Made by a program: the position numbers and the translations under genes | Shown: one piece after another, positions 1 to 11,867 of the stretch | How the letters are laid out: each line of letters starts with the position of its first letter | How positions within the stretch are numbered: position 1 is the first letter of the stretch | Assembly: GCA_030407315.1 (NCBI GenBank) | Contig: JALQPE010003095.1 | Span: forward strand, 1-45,771 | DNA: 45,771 bases | Source of the DNA: Asparagopsis taxiformis | Taxonomy: Eukaryota > Rhodophyta > Florideophyceae > Bonnemaisoniales > Bonnemaisoniaceae | Reading direction: 5' to 3' | Notes under the pieces: model-generated | The model's database searches: none | Told to the model about the DNA's origin: nothing | What the model saw: only the letters and a program-made list of their open reading frames with translations

Positions 1-949
1 TTGTTGCTCAGTAGCGCTCGCATGTATCAGTTGGAAAATCGAAAAGTTTGTAGAATCCTTTCTCATCTCGTGTGTCAAAGTTACAAATTGTTTCGAGCTC
101 CTCACCCGCGCCGATCGATACGACCTTGAGCATCTCAAAGCCGCTTGTCATAAAACGATGGAGGAGCAATTTGAAGCCATTGCACTTTCGCCAGCCTTTC
201 TCAACTGTCCCTACGAGCTACTAGCCAAGCTTATTCCGTCTGGTAATCTCGTGCTTAAATCGGAAATGTTTGTCTTCGAGGCTGTCAACCCGCTGGGTGG
301 CAGCGAATGAATCGCAAAGAATACAGCATCTAGACACATTGCTGGGCATGGTGCGAATCGATCGTCTGACAGAAGTACAGCTCAAACAAGCTGGACGCAA
401 TCCGCTGGCGCAAAAGTCGCGCACCTTCAAGGACGAAGCGTTTGAACGTATAGTGTATACGAGCCACGACGTGAGACCGAGTCGATTCTATCAAGTGCGG
501 CACATCTAAAGCGCGCAAGCGTGACTCGCGGCGTATTTACTTTTGCACACATGCAGCGTGGAGTGACGGTGAGCTCTCCAGCGGACGACGAGGAGATTGT
601 GCGCACACCGTGGGCGATTGACGACGACGGGCGCTATTTGGGCGACTAAAGATATATCCGCAGGGGTATAACAAGGCTAAGGGGCAGTTTTTGTCGATGT
701 ATGTGCAGGGACGTTCGGCAGTGAGGTCGGAAAAGCTGGACGTTTCTGGCGCTTTTGACATATCCTTACGAATCGCAAGGACCCGTGCTTGACGATTTCG
801 TTTCTAGTCAACATCATTTTAGCGATGCCAGTGACCACTGGGGATTTCATCGTTTTATTCCGCTGCAGCAGTTGCTTGATCCGGATGCGGGCTTTCTGGA
901 CCAGGAAAGCGACTCTGTGCTACTAGGTGCTAACATGTACCTGCCATAA
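1..949 (+). pseudogene. BTB-BACK-MATH protein, decayed, 5' end outside the window
   Basis: Pieces of one protein appear in successive frames. From about 89 to 290 the reading LLTRADRYDLEHLKAAC, followed by a segment ending SEMFVFEAV, matches the end of a BTB domain and a BACK domain. It continues after a frameshift near 285-295 as RWVAANESQRIQHLDTLL (to 509). From 533 to 649 VSSPADDEEIVRTPWAIDDD, then from 652 IYPQGYNKAKGQFLSMYV, and in the last frame DHWGFHRFIPLQQLLDP (to 949), are typical of a MATH/TRAF-like domain. BTB-MATH proteins usually act as cullin-3 substrate adaptors. At least three frame changes and an internal TAA at 647-649 argue for a pseudogene. The fragments join with almost no extra sequence, so introns do not explain the shifts. 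The order BTB-BACK-MATH differs from the usual animal MATH-BTB order. Confidence 0.65.
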
Positions 950-1620
950 CTAATTGGTTTTGTTTGTATAACATGGATTGATTTGGATGTATGTATGGAT
1001 GGGGGTGCTGCATATTCGAATGCGGCTGATGTGATGGGGACGCGAGTAGTTGAGAGTAGTAGTGGAATAAAAATGGAGCATAACTGGAAAAAACGAGGCG
1101 ACAACAGATGCAGGCGGGCAAAGTGGAGGCAAGGGGCAGGCCAACTTTCACGAGCGGGTAACGAGAGAGTAGTAGTGGCACGCAAAGCGCGGCCATGATT
1201 AATCGTGGAGAGAGGAAAATTACGCTCTCGCGAGCCAAATTGGCACCACCTTTCGATGACAATACAGTGGCTGTGGCCCGAGTGTGTTGGACCAGGGGAG
1301 CGTAATGGGGGAGGAGCACAATGTCACATATATGATTTCAGTTGCAGTGTCGCACGAGACCGACACGTTATGTGCGCAGCCAATGGGCGCGCACGCGACC
1401 TGAGCGCAGCACAACGTCATTTGCCGTTTGTAAAATCGATTCGCTACGTGGAGCGTCAATGGTGAGGTGGCATCGCGCAGCTTCAATGACACTTTGCATC
1501 TTGCAATAGGTTTTGCATCATTCATCTGTGGAGCAAACCCATCAATGCGCCAATCTGCTTCAATGACAACTAATTTAGTAATCCAAACCCTAACCGAACA
1601 AACGCCCTATTGGCCGCCAA
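950..1620. other. intergenic, no gene recognised
   Basis: This stretch lies between the 3' ends of the convergent BTB-BACK-MATH remnant and the PDR transporter remnant. Only short overlapping open frames without recognisable motifs are present. Confidence 0.5.
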
Positions 1621-4600
1621 TCAGCGCGACAGAAAGCGCAACTTGACAAAGCCCAGCCCTGCCACCACCCGACACACCCCGATGAACCCGACGATAATCA
1701 ACAGCGAGATCCACTTATCGACGTCGTCGGCCTCGAACTGTTCGATCAGCACGTCTCCATTCGGAAACTGGACAAAACTCGCAGCCCGTCACCACGCCCC
1801 CTTCGATCACGTCTATGTATTCCCCGCCAATAATTTCCGCACACGACGAAACCGTGTCCGGTAGTGCGAAAAAATCCAAATTCATCCGGCTCGCAACCGA
1901 ACACCCGCCCCTCCATCTGGTTCTGCACGACGCCGGATAAATAGTACGCGTACGGATTCACCCAAACAAACCATCTCCACCACGCCCGGATCCGCGGCTT
2001 GGTCAGGAAAAATCCCGACAGCACATCGAAAATGGATACCAGCGCTGTCACCCGTGTTGTAGCCAACGCCCCATTCTCTGTAATGCTCGCCATCATGATA
2101 CCGAGCGCGATGGCAAAAAATATCACCTCTGCTGCTAGAAAGAAGTATCCAAATGACCCCGCGTCCAGTCCCACCATGAAGTAGAACACCACGAAAAACG
2201 CAATCGTGGCCGCGTCATGAACGGCACTTCGACCGCCCCAGCGCAATGTGAAATACGAGCGGGTTGTACGTCCCCGACGATGTCTCCGATAGAACACCGC
2301 TCGGTTCATCAACTGTCGGTGTAATCACGTTTTGTGCGACCAGACTCGCCGGTAGCACGGACAAGAACATTGCCGAAAATGCCAGTCTTGCCCTTGCTGA
2401 GTGTCTGTAATTTCGCGCAGATATAATATTCCGACACTCAACGCAACATGGTGACTAGAATAATGCGCGTCAAATTGTATTCAGGTAGTCGCCAATAGCG
2501 CCAAAACGTTCTGCGGGTCACTTCCTTCAACTGCGTCCCAAACGAGACACGGTCAAAAGGCTCCGTAATATCGCCTCCATCTCCTGTGTCCTATGGACAA
2601 GACTTTCAATTTCGTCCTCTTCTCGCTCTCGTTCCGCGCTCTTCTTCCACTCTTCTACCCAATCGATGCTATTGTCGCCCACGACGTCGAGCATCCAATC
2701 AGCTGGATTCGTGTCCTTCTGCAGCTTTTGTCCACCGCGAGATTCAAAGTAGTCGCGAATCACACTCCCATCCACTCCAATGTCTCCAAAGTACACTTGT
2801 TTGCCTCCTCTCTTCAACAGAAGCAACTTATCAAACTTGCTGAACACCTCGGTACTCGGCTGATGAACCGTGCATATTACACTCGTTCCAGTGTTGGCGA
2901 TTCGGCGCAATGCGTTTGCAACCGTCAGAGCGCTTGATGCAGATATCCCACTAGTTGGTTCGTCGAGAAACAGAATTCTTGGGTCAGTGACAACTTCGAC
3001 CGCCATTGTCAGAAGTTTCAGCTCACCAGCTCCAAGGGAGCCCACTAGAATATCAGAGAACGGCGTTAAACCGAGCAACTCTATTGTGTCCAATGCCCTA
3101 TTGTTTTTCTCGACATCAGATAGATGAGCCGGCAATCGCAATTTGGCACTAAACAGTACAGCTTCATACACTGTCGCCTCACCAACATGGATATCATTTT
3201 GCTCACAATACCGGAAAGGTGCGATAATTCATCTTCGCTTACGCTGCGACTGTTGACGAGAACAGTACCCTCCAAAGATGTGTCCGCTTTCAAGTCTTTC
3301 TCATGGCGCACACGTCCAACAGCGTGGACTTCCCCCTCCAGATTCACCCATGAGCAGCACAACTTTGCCGCTCACTGCACTACCGCTAATATTATCGAGT
3401 AGAACTTTAGCGCCATTGTTCACAGTGTATTGATGTTTGTAAACGTAAATCTCGTTTGAGGCTTATGTGATGGAGGCTCCTGAATCTGAACCACTGTGGA
3501 TGTATCCTCGCCGAGATCAGAAGCTAATTTCTTTTCCTTCGATACGACTTTGCAGCGCGTGACCTCTCGGCTTGCTTCGATAGTGGCGATTGCGCTGAGG
3601 AAAACAAACAGAACGAGAAAAGCCAGTAAAATAATAAAGTCGTATAATCGGAAAATTTTTCCGACTCGAATCCCGAGATTAGTGTCTAGAAAGTTTACCC
3701 CCGTGTCGACAGGGCACACACGGAAGGCGTCAGGAATATTGGGATTAGGTGGGAGCAACTCTTCCCGTGGTACAGGTGAATGTGAGTCCCTCAAATTCGT
3801 TGAGTGCGAGAGCCTCAAAAGTATAGTGCATCGGATTGCCCAGTACAGCCAGATCAAATATCCCTCAAGGTCATTTGCGTTCTTTAGGAATCCACTGAAC
3901 AACACAAGCACAATTGTGATGATTCCAGAAATGCCTTTGGCGGTATCTTTGTCCTCAAATATCGCAATGAAGAAGCGTGTAAGAGCGATCATGACGCTAG
4001 AAAGCATCGCAATGATCAAGATAGCGTACAAAAGTCGTGCGCGCTGCTTCCGAGGTTGAGCCCCGAAATGATGTAGCGCGAACGATGAAAAGCACAGTCT
4101 TGATTAATTCGTACATAATGTCGAAAAGGTGAGCGACAGAATGTACGTCCAGGCACTGTAGAAGGCGGCATTGTATTGTTTGGCAAACACTACTTTCTCA
4201 TCGATTTTTCGTCAATCTTGGCCAGAGAAGAAAGAGCGATGAACAACATCGCAAGGAATAACAGTCCAGAACGACTGTCTGCGCCTCCTCTCGTATCGGG
4301 CAATTGCCAGAAGATAGAGCCGAGTATGACACCGAGCACGAAATTAAGGCGAGGTCTCCGAAAACATCGGCACGAGTAGAGGCATACCACTGGAGTTGAC
4401 GCCTAGCAATTGCCTTGATTTCCTGGTAGGGTGCTTGAACACTGGGAGTTTGACCAATTTTCAAAATCTGCTGCGGCATTGTGGGGTTGATCTCCAACGA
4501 GGCAGCTGTGAGCTTTTCTCGCTCCTGTTCCATCCTTTCGGCAATTTCACTGTTAGCGAATCGACTGGCAAACTCCTCTGTGGTTTTTGGAGGTGGGAGG

Positions 4601-5735
4601 TCCATCGAGGCAACGTCCACATTGGAGGCAGATACTCGTGCCTGAGGGCGGGATCCGTGATTGTTGCGATGAAATCCGGCACGGATCTGGACTGAGGCCG
4701 GACAAACCCAAGGCTTGTAAACCATTGCTCTGCTTCTTGACGTGGGCCGAAGAACACGACATAACCAGCATCTAGCACAAGAAGGGTATCGAAGAGGTTG
4801 AAACTATCGATTCCAGGCGCTTGCATGGAACAAATGACAGTTCCTCGCAGATACTGGGCAAAGTCGCGCATAGCACGAGTGATAGAAAGAGTTGTAGAAC
4901 TATCCAAGCCTTTGGACCAATTGTCCATGATAAGCACACCACCGATCATACCAATGGCCATTTCTGCCATGGTGACGCGCTTGCGTTCACCGCCACTGAC
5001 GCCACGTACGACATCAGAACCTACAATAGTATCAAATGTGTGTGCAATACGGAGAGTTGCCGCTGTGATAGCAACGTCGTTGCGACGTACTGCTTCATAA
5101 TGGGGGAACCATGAGGGCCATTTGCAGGCGGATGAGAATTCTAGTGTTTGGCCGACAGTGAGGGTTGGAATGTGGTCGTCGTGCTGTGAAATAAAGTAAA
5201 TGAAATGGGTGGGGTCTACAGTGTCAAATAGACGTGGTTTGCCATTGTAAAGCACTTCACCTGCTGAGTGAATGATTGATGGCTGATCGCGTGAGGCAAG
5301 GCGGGACAGAAGTAGGGTGCTGCCCGAGCCGGATCGACCGAGAACCAGGCACATGGAGGCTGGGACAACAAAGCCGGAAACATCTGAGAGGACATCGGCA
5401 TGGACGGGAGCTTCGGTCGGGGTAGGATGATTCAAATTATGGGCGAGATTGGAGAAACCATTCTTGATATTGGAGAAGAGATTTTGGAATGAAGAGATTA
5501 CTGTGTCAATGGCGCGAGAGGGCGGTTGAACAGGGACGGTGCAACTGAGATTTTTCCAGGAAACTGCAACATCGTCAAGAGGGATGCCCATTGAACTCAT
5601 CATTGAGCGCAGCGTTTCCAGGTAGGCCTCAATATCAAAGTCGGGGGCCGTGACATCTATCGAGGGGAAGTCAGGATATTGTTGCTCGACTTGAGTCTTG
5701 AGGTCTTGCAGCGAAGGCGTCTTGTTCTGTGACAT
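1621..5735 (-). pseudogene. PDR/ABCG full-size ABC transporter, multiply frameshifted
   Basis: The layout is that of a full-size pleiotropic-drug-resistance exporter (NBD1-TMD1-NBD2-TMD2), a plasma-membrane ATP-driven efflux pump. It starts at ATG 5735. NBD1 has a Walker A variant GRSGSGSTLL lacking the lysine, the signature VSGGERKRVTMAEM and a degenerate Walker B LIMDNWSKGLDSS, features shared with fungal-type PDR NBD1. TMD1 lies at about 4450-3550. NBD2 has GESGGG near 3335, a diverged signature GSLGAGELKLL and the Walker B LFLDEPTSG. TMD2 ends at TGA 1623-1621. Frame changes occur near 4620, 4340, 4110, 3840, 3750, 3410, 3331, 3200 and again in TMD2. The one at 3331 falls inside the NBD2 Walker A. 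Homology runs on across each shift, so these are indels and not introns. The length (about 1370 codon-equivalents) is normal for the family, so decay was by small lesions. Confidence 0.85.
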
Positions 5736-7053
5736 GGTGGTTTGGACGGGATCAGATGAGATGGTAACGAGGTGTGGGGATGCTGCACGGAGAGCGGTTT
5801 ATAAATGGAAAGGGAGGATCAGTATAGTTTTTTGTATGAAACACATGGCTCGAGATGGAGTTGTTGCAGCGAATAGAAATGCCGAGGGGCACAAGGTCGG
5901 AAGCACGGGGCGTGAAATGGAATGATTTGATTCGCAGTGGCTAACCATTCGCCTGGCACGTGTTCCGTAACAGGGTCCAAGCCGATACACGTGTACGTCC
6001 GTTTTGATCCTTTAATCTTCTACAAGTCTATTCGCTGTACCGAGGACACAGGAAACACGTGTACACAGGTTGACTCGCATGATGTCAGTTTCGAGAACAT
6101 GTGAAACACGTCGCAAATGCAAACAACGTCAGAGTATCAATTAGCCTGCCCACAGCGAGGTGTACCCCCTCGAGGGTAGCTTCCCGCTCATGATAGGACA
6201 AGTGGAAGCTCAACGCGTTTCTCTGTTCTCGACCACTCAGATGCCTCCATCTTGTAAATCAAAAGTTTGGGCGTCACTAGGAATACATCTCTGTGTATGG
6301 CGCGTACTTTCTGTGAACGGCCAGACAATCGACGACGACATATCTTGAAAACATTACCGACTCAGGAGTGAGGCTGGGGTGAAATCTGCAACATCGTGGC
6401 GTGGGACCGTCGACATGGCCCCATGCGTGCACTTTGTTCCCTGCCATATTCAGCACTGTCTCCAAAATAGAAAAAGATGACTTTGAACATAGGATTTTCC
6501 GCACTCATCTCAGATCGCTGTTGTCGCTCACCCGGAAACTCTGCGTCGATCTATATGTCGAGTAGATTGAGATAAGACTAAGTAACTTTGCGGACTTTAC
6601 AACAATAATTGGGTGCTTGAGCCTGGATGCGACTGAAAAGATGAGGATTGTTTCGCCAACAGCTATGAGTCGGGTCCTTACGAACAGGGCGTTATTCGAT
6701 AACGATATGAGGTTTGAGTTTTGTCTACGAGAAGACGACATGGAAGACCGTAGCCATTGGGTAGATATGAATCGTATGTTCTTAGGGTATTGCGCGGGTG
6801 TTGCCTCCTAGAAAGTAAAATCAGGGAGTAGACGTGGTTCAGTACAAGTAGAGAGAACAGAATCTTGTTCGCGCGGGGGGTGACCGTGAGACTCGTCACC
6901 GCGTTTCGAATTCAATATACAAACAACAGTTCAAGGCTGAAGATAACACAAAGTACTAGGATGAAGTGCAATGTTAATGTTTTATTGTAAAGTTTCAAAC
7001 TGAACCAAACACATTTGCACACACTCATGATATAAATAGATTTATGGCTCAGC
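5736..7053. other. intergenic, no gene recognised
   Basis: The stretch holds the likely promoter of the transporter remnant on one side and the 3' flank of the LPMO-like gene on the other. The open frames are short and show no motif or similarity to one another. Confidence 0.5.
5799..5806 (-). promoter_or_regulatory. TATA-like box upstream of the PDR gene
   Basis: TTTATAAA lies about 65 bp upstream of the transporter ATG at 5735 and reads the same on both strands. Position and sequence fit a core promoter. No transcription data are available. Confidence 0.35.
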
Positions 7054-7974
7054 CTAATTGAGAGATGCCTCCAGCGATGGATCGGGTGTTATTTCAGGCA
7101 TTACTGCCACCGGCACAGGAGAGGGGAAAATGCTCGCAGCCGACCCTTCACCAAGCGTAGAATCAATGGTGCTGTATTCAGAAGCATCCATTGAGGGTGT
7201 GGCACTGGGTGTAGGACGGCCAATAAACCAATAGGATTCTATTGGCATTGGTCGACGCCCATTTTTGTACACCCGCGGCACCGTGTCCTTCGCGTAGATT
7301 CCATCGCAAGGCTCGCGAGAGCACTTACCGACGCGATCCACGGAGGAGAAGCAGGTACCATTGCGTTTCTCAGGCGTGAAGCCAGGAGAGAACTTTGGTT
7401 GAAAACTGGACTGCATTCTACCTCCGCGGATCTCTACCGCGGCGCAACTGTAGTAGTCGCCAAAGTATGACATCTTTGACACGGTGCCGCCGTACCACAC
7501 CCATCCCAATACGTAATCACCATCCGGGTAGGATGTTGGGATTTGTACGCGCGTGCTGTAGGCTCGCCTGGTGCGGTCTGTTCCGCATTCGCCGGTACAG
7601 TTGTACAGCCCGGTCTCATAGCATGTTTCGCGGAAGGCGAGCTCCCTATAGGCTGCGAAACTCATGCGAAGCTTCGTTGGAACCAGACTAAGGCGCACAA
7701 ATCCTCCGCGGTGGTTGTTTCGCGCCCACCGTATCACGACGCGTTGGCCCCGCTTAAAAACCGTTGTGCTGTGGTTTTTATCGTACTGCCAACTGTCCTG
7801 CGAGATGCAGGGGCCTGGGCAATTGTCGTTTGGTTCGTGCGGCGGACCGCCCAAACGACATTCGCCCTTGGTAAACGATTTAAAGTCCCCTCGAGGACTG
7901 AGCAAGAAGCTATGCGCATTTGCGCTCGTAGTGATCGAGAGGACCAGAAGCAGGAGGGGAATAACAGAGAACAT
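7054..7974 (-). CDS. secreted LPMO-like copper monooxygenase family protein
   Basis: This is a 306-aa protein starting at ATG 7974. A hydrophobic signal peptide (residues 1-20, ending TTSANA) would leave His21 as the mature N-terminus in HSFLLSPRG. A second histidine, His88 in NNHRGGFVRLSL, and the later DGDYVLGWVWYGG and YFGDYYSCAAVEI segments fit the histidine-brace fold of lytic polysaccharide monooxygenases, which oxidatively cut chitin, cellulose or other glycans outside the cell. There are many paired cysteines. The C-terminal 50 residues are Pro/Ser/Thr-rich without a second catalytic domain. The gene is intact, unlike its neighbours. I cannot assign it to a numbered AA family. A general chitin-binding type secreted protein is the alternative. 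Confidence 0.6.
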   Translation of the reverse strand: MFSVIPLLLLVLSITTSANAHSFLLSPRGDFKSFTKGECRLGGPPHEPNDNCPGPCISQDSWQYDKNHSTTVFKRGQRVVIRWARNNHRGGFVRLSLVPTKLRMSFAAYRELAFRETCYETGLYNCTGECGTDRTRRAYSTRVQIPTSYPDGDYVLGWVWYGGTVSKMSYFGDYYSCAAVEIRGGRMQSSFQPKFSPGFTPEKRNGTCFSSVDRVGKCSREPCDGIYAKDTVPRVYKNGRRPMPIESYWFIGRPTPSATPSMDASEYSTIDSTLGEGSAASIFPSPVPVAVMPEITPDPSLEASLN

Positions 7975-9724
7975 GATGCCTTGGTGAGTGGAATTATGCA
8001 AAAGGCGATGTTCTGTTCAGGTGTGTGCAAGGTTTGGGGCTGGGTAGCTCGAGACTAGAATGGGTAGCCTTAAGTATGCTTTGCTCTACATCAATACATT
8101 ATTGAATAATCTTCTGGTTGATAGTGTGGTAAATTGCATTGGTTCTAGTCGGAGAAGATAGAGCGTATTGCATGGGAAAAATGAAAGAATTACTACGGGG
8201 ATGAGGGAGACGAAGAAAGAAGATAGATATTGCATTATCTAAGCATGTCAAGACTTGGACAGTCTAGATAATTTGAGACGTAATCGGTTTTTAGGAAATG
8301 ACAGGGGCGGTATGGGTTGTACCAGTCAAGAAACCACGTCACCGCGGCCCGGAAAACGGGTACTGGGCTGACCAAATCACATTATTCATCTCTACGAGCT
8401 CCACCACTAGTAGTCTTTCGTCGCTGCCTCAAACCCTAGTGCAAATGAAGGCAAGCTAATGCGTGCTGCTGACAGATAGATACAAGAGATCGAAGGAGAA
8501 TGCAATTTGCATTGTGCAAGCAGTTACCAGTATGCCGAGACTGGGATTACGCTGTCCTCATGAGACGTGTCACGTGTGAAATAGAGAGGGAGTCACGTAG
8601 AAGTGATTTGTCTGATACCAACTGGATATAATTTTAATCACAAACTTGTTCCCAGAAGCAATTAAGACAATAAGGTGATTTACGACAGCGCATCTGCTGG
8701 GGAGAAACCTGGACGGGTATCAAAGCACAAAAACAAGTGCAACACACTACAAGCACGAGCTGCAGATTGCGTATCGGATGGTCCAGGATCCGACACCTTT
8801 TTGGAAGCTCATCTTCCCGAGACTGACTCTCAGTTTGTGGCATTTCGTGTGAGCAAGGCGGAAACATTCAGATCGAGCTCACGGTTACCAACCACCTTCC
8901 TACGGGATGATAGGAATGGAACTAGCAGAACTAATCTATCGAAACGCGATCGCAGTTGGTCGGACACAGACAAACGACGGGATTCAAAGCTAATCATACC
9001 AGGCGGCAAACAAGCGGGTGCAGAAATTTGTGAACGTTGTATCACTCGAATGGTAATGAACATATTAAGAGTACACAATAGAGGGTTTTGGGAACCCAGG
9101 ACTGGGAAGTTTATGGGAAAAAAGGGGGCACAAGCCCGAAAATAGACTCGCTGAACCATGCCGAGTTTATGGGGAGATAGAGCAGTTCTGTAAGCAGTTT
9201 CAACGCGATTTGAAAAGTGAAGTAAACCAGCACAAAAATGTGAAAGTAAAGATGAAGGATATTTCCCAGTCACGGAACACGGTTTGCGTGACGACTATTC
9301 GCACCAGACAGGTGTCTGTAAAGCATGCTCAACACTGCATGCGTGCATCTGCAAATAAATTGGTGGCGGACAAGATGATCTATTTGATAACATGATACTA
9401 ATGCAGTATGGGGAAATAGAGAAATTGCAGTGGTTGGAAGCAACTTTACAGAATGAGCATTTTAGTTAGTTTATTGAATGCATGATCCTATGTGATGATT
9501 GTACGGCTACTGAAGGACAATGGAAGCTGAGGTCAGTATCTGTGGTCATCATTAGAGGGATACAGTAGATATTAGTCTGGCCGGCTATAAGAGGACGGGA
9601 CAACTCGTCAAACTAGAAGAGGGGTTAGATTAAAAATTGGTCAATTCGCTTGTTTTGGAGAGGAACACAAGAAAAACAACGATCGCGTGCGCCGACCGTC
9701 ACGGCGACCAGAAAAGGGGCGACA
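7975..9724. other. intergenic; possible LTR or leader of a retroelement at its 3' end
   Basis: No gene is recognised. The open frames on both strands at 8630-9270 overlap and carry no motif. The right end, leading into a gag gene, could be its LTR or leader; CTATAAGAGG at 9585-9594 is a TATA-like sequence 130 bp before the gag ATG. No matching downstream LTR was found in the window. Confidence 0.35.
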
Positions 9725-11145
9725 ATGGTACTCTTGTGGAGGGCTGGCGGGGATGCCGAGCCCTCAAGCCTAATTTTCGATGGTACTACCAACGTTATCA
9801 AGTTTTTCTTTGCCTACGAACAGGTTTCCATGCGAACAGCCTCTGATGAAGAGAAGGCCACCCAACTACTCTGTCACCTCGAAGGTGACGCATTCGATTT
9901 GTACTACGACCGATTTGCAAGGAACGGACAGTTAACAGAGGATGCACTCATCTATACTAAAGTGAAAGAAGCCTTTTTGGAACACTATAAGGTAGAAGAA
10001 CGTGTTGAAGATGTCATTCGTCAAGCTGTTTCCGCATCCCTAGACTATCAAGATATACCTCGTTCCCTCCGTGAAATGGAAAAGTTGTTTCAAAAAGCCA
10101 ATTTTAATGATGCCGCCAAGTTCGGCCTACTTAGAAATGCCGTTATGAATCATGCTGAACTCGCCCAGTTCGCTGTGTACCGTGGTGCTACAACATATGC
10201 AGAGCTGAAGAAGACAGTACAAGACTTCTGGAATGGCCGAGATATTTTCCATCGCACCTCCTTGCGAGTACAGGGTGCCCTCCAAGATAATTCGAATGCG
10301 AACACACAATTACAACCGGTACAGAATAATACAAGTTCTGTTACGCCAAAAATTATCCGAACAAGAGATAGGTCCGTCGAGGATAAGGTTGCAGAATTGT
10401 CTAACCAGATGTACCAACTGTCACTTCTCGTACGGAAACAGGTCGGTCATCCTTCAGGAGGCGTACAATCCCAAACAAAAGTTTGTTCATACTGCCAGAA
10501 ACCGGGCCACGGTGCGAACCGATGTGACTCAAACCCGCACCGTGATATAAGCTGTCCACGGTGTGGGAAGAAGGGACACCCGGAAGCGACGTGTTGGGCC
10601 AAAGCAGAAGGAGAGAATGGCCGTAGAGTTGGGTTTTCTGGAGTGCGTTCAGAGTCTGATACTGAGCGTAAACTGGCCAGAAATGAACATGTTGCGGTTG
10701 TTGCAGAGGCTGAGGATCCCCTTGTAGCTACAACTAAACGGAATAATACTGGACAAGCATTGCCGAAACAAGTTCGCACTGGTGGCCTTTCGGTACCCTC
10801 CCTTGTTAATAACCCCTCCGTAAGGCAAGTGGATAATACCATAATCGCCGACAACAACACAAGGATGACGTCTGAAGCTCCCCGTACAACATTATCGCGA
10901 CAGAAGACACGCAAGAATAGGTCGAAACTGACAAAACCGAAAACAGGAATAGCCGAACTTGTCGGCAAATATCATATGCTAGCCGAACTAGCACGTGCCC
11001 CATGTGGGCTTACATTTGGGTAATTAATGCGGGGAGATGCTGATGAGGCCAAGCGAGAAATTAGACGCTTGTTTCGGGCTAAGACCAATCGTTCTTTACT
11101 AGCCTGTAGTATACGTGGCAATTCCGAAATTGCAAATATTTACGT
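9725..11145 (+). pseudogene. gag: retrotransposon gag fragment with two zinc knuckles
   Basis: The frame opens at ATG 9725 (it is also open back to 9650) and runs to a TAA at 11021-11023. The N-terminal half resembles a retrotransposon gag capsid region, with LLCHLEGDAFDLYYDRF followed by a helical segment. Two CCHC knuckles follow: CSYCQKPGHGANRC and CPRCGKKGHPEATC. Around the stop the text reads APCGLTFG-stop-LMRGDADEAKREIRRLF, and the downstream part stays in frame to about 11,145, so the TAA looks like a C-to-T change in a glutamine codon of a longer gag-pol. No protease, RT or integrase of this element follows, because the next retroelement begins. It is a truncated or interrupted element. 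Confidence 0.7.
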
Positions 11146-11867
11146 TTTCCGCGGAATTCGAATTTCGGCGGACACGACCGGCGACAGCAATGCACGAACA
11201 TTGCTGGCGCATGCGCGCGCGCAACCGGCACACGTGTGCAACGAACGTACTGGCAACGGCCAACGGACCAACGGGTCCCTACGTGTGACCCACAAGGTCC
11301 TTTCCCATTCGGGGACGTTACGAACAGTGTTTACACTGTAAAGCGATGCCATCGTGGCCATATAGGTATTGGCATCGTGCCGGGAGGGAAAGGGGACAAT
11401 ACATCGAACGAGCAACGGCTCTAGTCTACGACTGACTTCTACGTTTTACGTTTACGTTTTGCCTAGCGAGGCTTCGTCTCCGTCGAGCTGCGTACTCCCT
11501 ACCCATCGCCGCACGTAAGGCTGATTGCGTGTAGTGCCTCCGGGCTTGGTTGAGAGCGCCTCCGGTGACGTACCACCTCGTTTGCTAACGTAATCCTCGC
11601 GTGGATTGTTGCGTCGTGACGCTCGTGTCTACTCGCTAACCACTCTACCTTCTACCGTTCTAACAATACAGTCAAACACCAGCGGGTGGACTGCTCGTTT
11701 CGTTTCGTAAGGACAGCGTGTCCACTGGCTCGTACCAGCTACTACGTCTAACGAACTATCGTTCCACACTGGTCTCTCGACCTAGAAGTTGCTACGAGCA
11801 TAACGACAACCAACGAGGTTGAGCTCTTTTACGTTAAACGAAAGCTACGTGCTACAGACGACGGTCT
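11146..11867 (+). other. 5' leader or putative 5' LTR of the gypsy element
   Basis: This GC- and CpG-rich non-coding stretch precedes the gypsy gag ATG. It is the expected place for the 5' LTR, primer-binding site and leader. I could not fix LTR borders because no second copy of this sequence is visible in the window. Confidence 0.4.

Noticed and set aside
4198..4725. Separate small genes within the transporter region
   Set aside because: Their translations continue the same PDR protein across frameshifts, so they are fragments of one pseudogene.
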